Both the position numbers and the translations under genes were made by a program. This document shows positions 15,007 through 19,652 of a DNA stretch of 19,652 bases, piece by piece. Source of the DNA: Betaproteobacteria bacterium (lineage in GTDB: Bacteria > Pseudomonadota > Gammaproteobacteria > Burkholderiales > SG8-39); contig QYQC01000105.1 of assembly GCA_007280315.1 (NCBI GenBank), positions 1 to 19,652 on the forward strand, read 5' to 3'. The notes beneath the pieces were generated by a model. It had not been told where the DNA came from and made no database searches. It saw only the letters and a program-made list of their open reading frames with translations. Numbering within the stretch: position 1 is the first letter of the stretch; every line of letters starts with the position of its first letter.

Positions 15007-16128
15007 ATGGTGAACAAATCAAATAGAAGTCGTTGGACTCGACCCCAGGCGCTGGTGGCGGCGCTCGGCGTCGCCTTGGCGAGCTGGCTGACCATGGTGC
15101 CGACGGCAATGGCGCAGGCGAACAGTTTCACCGTGGGCTACTTCCCGTCGTGGGTCGGCGCCTGGCCCGTAATCATTGCCAAAAAGACCGGGCTCTACAC
15201 CAAACACCTGCCTCCCGGCACCACGGTGAATTATGATCTTCAGGTGGTGGGCCCGCCCATTGTGAACAACATGCTCGCGGGCAAGACTGACATCGGATAC
15301 TTTGCCGATTTCCCGGCGATCGTCGCTTCAACCAAGCGCAATATCCAGGACATCCGGGTAGTCGCGACCAATTCCTGGTCGGCGGGACAACTCTGCCGCA
15401 TTATTCTGGTGAGGAGCGACGCCCCGGAGTTCGGATCGACCAAAGAAGCCCTCAACTGGCTCAACGGCAAGACCGTGGCGTTGACCAAAGGAACGTGCAT
15501 GGATCGTTTCTGGTCGTTTCTCGAGGAGAAAGAGGGCGTCAAAGCCGAAATTGTCTACCAGTCACCCGAGGTGATCGCCACCAACCTTCGCGCGAAGAAG
15601 GTCGACGCCGGACTCCTGTTCCAGGCGCACGTCGCCCAGATCACCACCCGCGGAATTGCCCGCGTGGCCGTCACTGGGACGCCGTGGGGTTTCGCCGATG
15701 TCGCCTTCATCGTCATGCGCAAAGGATTCATCGACAGCCAGCGCGCGGCAGCGAAGGGCTTCCTCAAGGCCGAGATCGAGGCCCTGCGCTTCATGGCTGC
15801 GCAACCGGAGGAAACGATCAAGATAGTTTCCGAGGAACTGCCCGGATTTACCAAGCGCGAGCTTTGGAACGCCCTCTACGGACGCATGCCCGCAGCGGCG
15901 GGGGCCACGGACGTGAATTTCATCGCCAAGATGGCCATTGACGACGAGGTCAAGAAATTGATGGCGGACGGTGTCAAGTTTCTTCACGAGCGCAAGATCG
16001 TCAATGTTGATACGCTGCCCGAGGGCACGCTCTACGACGAGCTGATCAACGAGGTGATGCGGGAGATGAAAATCACGCCGCCGTTGTTGACGATCAAGGC
16101 GCTGGCTTCCAATCCGTATAAAGACTGA
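15007..16128 (+). CDS. Importer B periplasmic binding protein with the same two Cys
   Basis: The 373-residue product has a Sec signal (NRSRWTR, hydrophobic core about 15-30, likely cut after TAMAQA near 38) and a COG0715-type mature domain: GYFPSWVGAW (44-53), LPPGTTV (68-74), GPPIVNNMLAGK (82-93), IGYFADFPA (96-104) and LTKGTC (159-164). C130 and C164 sit at exactly the same residue numbers as in binding protein A. Around the ligand cleft the two differ: PSW against PYW, TNSWSAGQL against VPMYSKSMN. They may therefore bind related but different ligands. ATG 15007 follows AGGAGG by 4 bases; a GTG at 15010 is an alternative. Confidence 0.9.
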   Translation: MVNKSNRSRWTRPQALVAALGVALASWLTMVPTAMAQANSFTVGYFPSWVGAWPVIIAKKTGLYTKHLPPGTTVNYDLQVVGPPIVNNMLAGKTDIGYFADFPAIVASTKRNIQDIRVVATNSWSAGQLCRIILVRSDAPEFGSTKEALNWLNGKTVALTKGTCMDRFWSFLEEKEGVKAEIVYQSPEVIATNLRAKKVDAGLLFQAHVAQITTRGIARVAVTGTPWGFADVAFIVMRKGFIDSQRAAAKGFLKAEIEALRFMAAQPEETIKIVSEELPGFTKRELWNALYGRMPAAAGATDVNFIAKMAIDDEVKKLMADGVKFLHERKIVNVDTLPEGTLYDELINEVMREMKITPPLLTIKALASNPYKD

Positions 16129-16156
16129 GCAATCTCACAAGAAGAGGGTCCATGTC

Positions 16157-16588
16157 ATGACGCAAGCGCAAAGCGAACATAAAACAGAAATCAAGGAGGC
16201 GAGGGTGCTGTGGGACTGCACCCTCGGTGAAGCGGACAAGTTCGCGGTACGCCTCGAGGACATCCGCGCGACAATGGATGCTTTCGAGGGACGCGGGCTC
16301 AAGACCCGCTTTGCCATGGTGGTAAGGGGTCCTGCCTCCAAGCTGGTCACGCGCGACCCGCCCGCGCAGGCCACCCCAGAACTGCAACAGGCAGCAGGAC
16401 GCATTGCTCCGCTCCTCGAGAAACTGGTTGCGCGGGGGCTGATGGTCGAGCAGTGCGGCATTGCGCTCACCCGTCAGAAGGTACGCCAGGAGGATCTGCT
16501 GTCGTCGGTGAAGATCGTCCAGAACAGCTTTGTTTCCATCATCGACTACGAACTGCAGGGCTACGCGTACCTGCCGGTTGATCGCTGA
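16157..16588 (+). CDS. DsrE/DsrF-like sulfur-relay protein
   Basis: The 143-residue soluble protein has no signal peptide and resembles the DsrE-like fold (COG1416 type): LEDIRATMDAFEGRGLKTRF and a following VV-rich strand (33-57), a helical middle (PELQQAAGRIAPLLEKL), then VEQCGIALTRQKV (97-109) with C100 where DsrE proteins keep their sulfur-carrying Cys. It ends in IIDYELQGYAYLPV, matching the family ending (Q-GYAYI-like). Another Cys is C21. DsrE proteins carry persulfide sulfur in the cytosol of sulfur oxidisers. It lies between binding protein B and ATPase 2 of importer B, with a GAAGAGGG ribosome binding site 8 bases upstream and 15 bases to the next gene. That placement ties it to the imported substrate. 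Family assignment is by eye and moderately sure. Confidence 0.7.
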   Translation: MTQAQSEHKTEIKEARVLWDCTLGEADKFAVRLEDIRATMDAFEGRGLKTRFAMVVRGPASKLVTRDPPAQATPELQQAAGRIAPLLEKLVARGLMVEQCGIALTRQKVRQEDLLSSVKIVQNSFVSIIDYELQGYAYLPVDR

Positions 16589-16603
16589 TCGAGCTGGAGA
16601 TGC

Positions 16604-17482
16604 ATGGCTGTCATGGGGAATGACCGGTTCGGCGAGATCGAAGTCCGCGCTGTCAGCAAGGCGTTCGGCACCGAGGCCGGCCGCAAGTTGGTTCTTGAGG
16701 ACTGCTCTTTCACCGTAACGCGGGGAAAGCTCAATGTTCTGGTCGGCCCTTCGGGGTGCGGCAAGACGACGATAGTGAATCTTCTGGCCGGCTACGAGTC
16801 GCCGACATCGGGTTCGGTCCTGTTGGACGGAAAAGTTGCCGGCGCTCCCGACTGGAGCCGCCTGGTGGTGTTTCAGGAATCCGCGCTGTTCCCGTGGATG
16901 ACAGTACTGGGGAACGTAACCTTCGGCCCGCGCGTGCGCGAAAGCATGGGGCGCAAGGCGGTGCGGCTCGAGGCGATGCGTCTGCTTGACAACGTGGGCC
17001 TCGGAGAATTCGCACACAAGTATCCGTTCCAGCTCTCCGGCGGGATGCAGCGGCGCGCCGAGCTCGCGCGGGCGATGATCAATCAGCCGAAAGTCATGCT
17101 GATGGACGAGCCGTTCCGCGGTCTGGACGCCATGACGCGGGAGCTGATGCAGGAATACTATTTGAAGTTGTTCGAGGAAAGCGGCCGCACCAATCTTTTC
17201 GTCACGTCGGATCTGGAAGAGGCGATCTTTCTGGCCGACCGTCTGATCATCCTGACCATCCCGCCGACGCGGGTGAAGAAGGTGCTGGAAATCAATCTTC
17301 CCCGGCCGCGAAGGATTGAGGTTCTCACATCGAAACAATTCCTGGAGATCAAACAGGTGGCGCTGGAAGCGCTGCACGAGGAAGCGCTGAAGGCGTTTTC
17401 GTCGGACCGCAAGGGCGCCGCCGATTTGGTGGAAGCGTTCAGCAAGCGCGTCGGTTCGACGCCACTAGTTCCGGGCGTTTAA
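16604..17482 (+). CDS. Importer B ATPase 2 (canonical LSGGM, H-loop His replaced by Ser)
   Basis: The 292-residue ABC ATPase has Walker A GPSGCGKTT (48-56), Q91 followed by ESALFPWMT, signature LSGGM (144-148) and Walker B VMLMDE (164-169). The H-loop position is Ser (S202) in FVTSDLEEA. Like the ATPase at 10432 it has lost the catalytic His but kept the signature, so the loss recurs in both importers of the island. RGLDAMTRELMQEYY also matches the importer A ATPase 2 (RGLDVMTRELMQEYY). The C-terminus is longer than in the other three ATPases (KGAADLVEAFSKRVG). The start is ATG 16604 with GGAG 4 bases upstream. Confidence 0.9.
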   Translation: MAVMGNDRFGEIEVRAVSKAFGTEAGRKLVLEDCSFTVTRGKLNVLVGPSGCGKTTIVNLLAGYESPTSGSVLLDGKVAGAPDWSRLVVFQESALFPWMTVLGNVTFGPRVRESMGRKAVRLEAMRLLDNVGLGEFAHKYPFQLSGGMQRRAELARAMINQPKVMLMDEPFRGLDAMTRELMQEYYLKLFEESGRTNLFVTSDLEEAIFLADRLIILTIPPTRVKKVLEINLPRPRRIEVLTSKQFLEIKQVALEALHEEALKAFSSDRKGAADLVEAFSKRVGSTPLVPGV

Positions 17483-17562
17483 ATCAAGATAACCGTTTTG
17501 CTTTAGTATTCGTTCGGCCGCGGGCGCTGCGGTTCTGGATGTCATGAAACCCTAGAGACCCG

Positions 17563-18960
17563 ATGGATTTTCTCCCTGTCTTCCTCGATATACGGGCACA
17601 GCCCTGCCTGGTGATCGGCGGAGGTGACGTTGCGGCGCGCAAGACCGCGCTGCTGCTGCGCGCCGGCGCTCAGGTGACGGTGTTGTCACCGCTGCTGGTT
17701 CCGGCCTTCGATGAATATCTGGCCAACGGCAAAGTGGCGCATCGTGCCGCGCGTTTTCGCGCGGAAGACGTGACCAGATATGCAGTCGTAATCGCAGCAA
17801 CCGACGATGAGACAGTCAACCGCGAGGTTGCTGCCGCCGCCAAAGCGCTGCGCATTCCGGTCAACGTCGTCGATCAGCCGGCACTGTGTTCGTTTATCCT
17901 GCCGTCGATTATCGACCGCTCACCGCTGATCGTGGCGGTATCGAGCGGTGGTGCGTCGCCGGTGCTCGCGCGCCTGCTGCGTGCGCGATTGGAAACCCTG
18001 ATCCCGGCGGGCTACGGCGGCCTCGCGGCGCTGGTCGGATCGTTTCGCGATCAGGTCAAGGCGCGCTTCAAGCCGGCCGAACGGCGCCGTTTCTGGGAGC
18101 GCGTGCTGCAAGGCCCGATTGCCGAACTCTCATTCAGCGGGCGCGACCAGGACGCGCGAAAGGCGTTGCAGCAGGCGATCGACGACCCGCGTCTGACTGT
18201 GCATGGCGGCGAGGTCTACCTGGTCGGCGGCGGCCCCGGCGATCCGGATTTGCTTACGTTTCGCGCTCTGCGCTTGATGCAGCAGGCCGACGTGGTGGTG
18301 TACGACCGCCTGGTTTCGTCATCCGTGCTCGACCTGGTTCGGCGCGATGCCGAACGTATCTACGCCGGCAAGGAACGCGCTTCGCATGCGCTGCCGCAGG
18401 AGGACATCAATCATCTGCTGGTACGCCTCGCCAAGGAAGGCAAACGCGTGCTGCGGCTGAAGGGCGGCGATCCATTTATCTTCGGGCGCGGCGGCGAAGA
18501 GATCGAAACGCTGATGGACGAGGGCATTCCCTTTCAGGTGGTACCAGGCATCACCGCCGCTTCCGGCTGCGCGTCGTACGCCGGGATTCCGCTTACCCAC
18601 CGCGATTACTCACAGTCCGTGGTTTTCGTCACCGGTCACCTGAAAGACGGCAGCATGAATCTGAACTGGCCGGCGCTCGCCCAGCCGCGCCAGACCATCG
18701 TGTTCTACATGGGCCTGGTCGGCATCGACATCCTGTGCCGGGAGCTTGTTGCGCACGGCCTACCGGCCAAAATGCCGGCCGCTCTGATACAGCAGGGCAC
18801 CACGCCGCAGCAACGCGTGCTGACCGGCGATCTCGCGACGCTGCCGCAGATAGTTCACCAAGCCAAGGTCAAGGCGCCGACCCTGATCATTGTCGGCGAG
18901 GTGGTCAGGCTGCGCGAGCAGCTAAAATGGTTTGAGCCTGCGTCCCTGGGCGTGCTTTAA
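17563..18960 (+). CDS. cysG: Siroheme synthase, trifunctional (dehydrogenase/ferrochelatase plus uroporphyrinogen III methyltransferase)
   Basis: The 465-residue product has the complete CysG layout. The N-terminal precorrin-2 dehydrogenase/sirohydrochlorin ferrochelatase has the NAD site VIGGGDVAARK (17-27), Asp104 in NVVDQPALCSF and Ser128 in VSSGGASPVLAR. The C-terminal SAM-dependent uroporphyrinogen III methyltransferase has YLVGGGPGDPDLLT (219-232), Asp248 in VVYDRL and KGGDPFIFGRGGEE. Asp104, Ser128 and Asp248 fall at the residue numbers known for enterobacterial CysG. It makes siroheme from uroporphyrinogen III for sulfite or nitrite reductase, neither of which lies in this window. It follows importer B by 80 bases; the ribosome binding site is weak. 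Lineage context favours the sulfite route, but nitrite cannot be excluded. Confidence 0.95.
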   Translation: MDFLPVFLDIRAQPCLVIGGGDVAARKTALLLRAGAQVTVLSPLLVPAFDEYLANGKVAHRAARFRAEDVTRYAVVIAATDDETVNREVAAAAKALRIPVNVVDQPALCSFILPSIIDRSPLIVAVSSGGASPVLARLLRARLETLIPAGYGGLAALVGSFRDQVKARFKPAERRRFWERVLQGPIAELSFSGRDQDARKALQQAIDDPRLTVHGGEVYLVGGGPGDPDLLTFRALRLMQQADVVVYDRLVSSSVLDLVRRDAERIYAGKERASHALPQEDINHLLVRLAKEGKRVLRLKGGDPFIFGRGGEEIETLMDEGIPFQVVPGITAASGCASYAGIPLTHRDYSQSVVFVTGHLKDGSMNLNWPALAQPRQTIVFYMGLVGIDILCRELVAHGLPAKMPAALIQQGTTPQQRVLTGDLATLPQIVHQAKVKAPTLIIVGEVVRLREQLKWFEPASLGVL

Positions 18961-19041
18961 GCCAGCGCCCTGGGACGCCGGGTGCGCGTCGTTGGTTAGC
19001 CTCGCCTGAAGTCGCCGTAGTACGATAGGAGGTCAGGTAGC

Positions 19042-19087
19042 TTCGGTGCGACCGAGAGAACCGTATACCGGAGCCGAGGCTGGCTCC
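19042..19087 (+). promoter_or_regulatory. Structured leader ahead of the last gene
   Basis: The 173-base gap 18961-19133 holds no gene. Within it TCGGT (19043-19047) pairs with ACCGA (19051-19055) around GCG, and GGAGCC (19070-19075) pairs with GGCTCC (19082-19087) around GAGGCT, with more GC pairing possible downstream (CCGGCGAAGCC, then CCCGGCG). This could be a structured 5' leader of the gene at 19134 or a small RNA. It does not match a riboswitch class I can recall. Confidence 0.25.
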
Positions 19088-19133
19088 TACCGGCGAAGCC
19101 CTCCCGGCGTCATCGGTGTTTCAGGAGCAGGAC

Positions 19134-19652
19134 ATGCAGCAACGGCTTAGCCTGTCGCGGGCGGCACGGCTGGTGGGCGTAACGCGCGGCACGCTGCAAC
19201 AAAAGATCCAGGGCGGCGAGCTTGCCTCGTTCGACGGCACGGTGTCCATGGGCGACCTGATGCGCGTATTTCCTGCAGCCAGCCTGGAGAGCGACATCGG
19301 CTTCGAGCGCGTCGTCAGGATCAAGGAGGAGGCCTTCGGCAGGCGACTACGCGAGCGTTTGCTGCCGAGCAAGGAAATCCTGTCGCAACGCCTGTTCGAG
19401 CAAAGCCGCGAACTGGCCGATCTGCGCGCGCACCTGCAGCGCTATCACGCCATGGTGGTGCAGTTGCGCGAGCGCCTGCGCGAAGAGGAATTGCGCACAG
19501 CGCCGCGGGCGCCGGCTGCTGCGGCGCAGGACCTGGGCGCGTTCCTCGACAGGGAGCTGCAAGCGGTGCTGGGCGAATCCGACGCGCCGAACGCGCTCGC
19601 GCTGAAGGATGATATGCTGCGCGTGATGTCAGCCCATGTCGTCGTCCACCCC
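19134..19652 (+). CDS. HTH/coiled-coil protein, probably the N-terminus of a 2Fe-2S oxidoreductase (partial)
   Basis: The frame is open from ATG 19134 to the window end (173 codons, no stop). AGGAG lies 6 bases before the ATG. Residues about 5-30 (LSLSRAARLVGVTRGTLQQK, then GGELASFDG) look like a short MerR/HTH-type recognition segment. Residues about 60-122 are a charged Arg/Glu-rich helix likely to form a coiled coil (RLRERLL, ELADLRAHLQ, QLRERLREEEL), followed by an Ala/Pro linker. The last residues, MSAHVVVHP, resemble the entry into a plant-type 2Fe-2S ferredoxin domain (VSAHVxLHPSG-like) found in some betaproteobacterial reductases. That continuation is from memory and cannot be tested here. 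If not that, it may be a transcription factor-like protein. Confidence 0.6.
   Translation, partial: MQQRLSLSRAARLVGVTRGTLQQKIQGGELASFDGTVSMGDLMRVFPAASLESDIGFERVVRIKEEAFGRRLRERLLPSKEILSQRLFEQSRELADLRAHLQRYHAMVVQLRERLREEELRTAPRAPAAAAQDLGAFLDRELQAVLGESDAPNALALKDDMLRVMSAHVVVHP

Noticed and set aside
7952..17482. Assigning the importers firmly to sulfonate, taurine or nitrate
   Set aside because: All three share this family, and no ssuD, tauD or nitrate reductase gene is in the window; ligand residues cannot be read with confidence.
17483..17562. Possible promoter before cysG (TAGTAT near 17505)
   Set aside because: No matching -35 at proper spacing; the gap is short and cysG may simply be read through from importer B.

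Overview
The window reads as high-GC proteobacterial chromosome. A betaproteobacterium is the best guess, resting mainly on the HTH/coiled-coil protein at the right edge and on general gene style; no rRNA or other phylogenetic marker is present. Apart from one minus-strand gene near the left edge, every gene lies on the plus strand. I see no tRNA, rRNA, insertion sequence, CRISPR array or phage gene.

Left part (1-7816). After the last 20 codons of an unidentified plus-strand gene comes a minus-strand methyltransferase-fold protein with an HTH-like N-terminus (159-1559). It is separated by an unusually AT-rich divergent control region (1560-1916) from a row of sulfur- and cofactor-type enzymes: a trans-sulfuration-family PLP enzyme fused to two NifU-type domains (1917-3698), an ATP-grasp ligase (3746-4987), a YccU-type CoA-binding-domain protein (5240-5785), an O-acetylhomoserine sulfhydrylase (5826-7151) and an OsmC-type thiol protein (7304-7816).

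Middle part (7952-17482). Eleven tightly packed genes encode two complete, paralogous ABC importers of the SsuABC/TauABC/NrtABC type. Importer A is permease1-ATPase1-permease2-ATPase2-binding protein. Importer B is ATPase1-permease1-permease2-binding protein-DsrE-like protein-ATPase2. Each has two different permeases and two different ATPases. In both importers ATPase1 keeps the H-loop histidine but has an altered signature motif (LSSGM or LSAGM), while ATPase2 keeps LSGGM but has lost the H-loop histidine (Ala or Ser). This is the complementary pattern expected of heterodimers with one competent and one degenerate ATP site. Both binding proteins carry two cysteines at identical positions (130 and 164).

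Right part (17563-19652). A full-length siroheme synthase (cysG) follows, then a 173-bp leader with potential RNA structure, then the N-terminus of an HTH/coiled-coil protein that probably continues into a 2Fe-2S oxidoreductase.

Taken together the genes suggest an island that imports a small sulfur-containing (or otherwise oxyanion-like) compound through asymmetric ABC importers, passes sulfur through a DsrE-like carrier, and feeds it into cysteine/homocysteine and Fe-S or siroheme metabolism. The substrate cannot be read from the sequence. The sulfur assignment is an inference from gene company; a nitrate/nitrite-type role is the main alternative.
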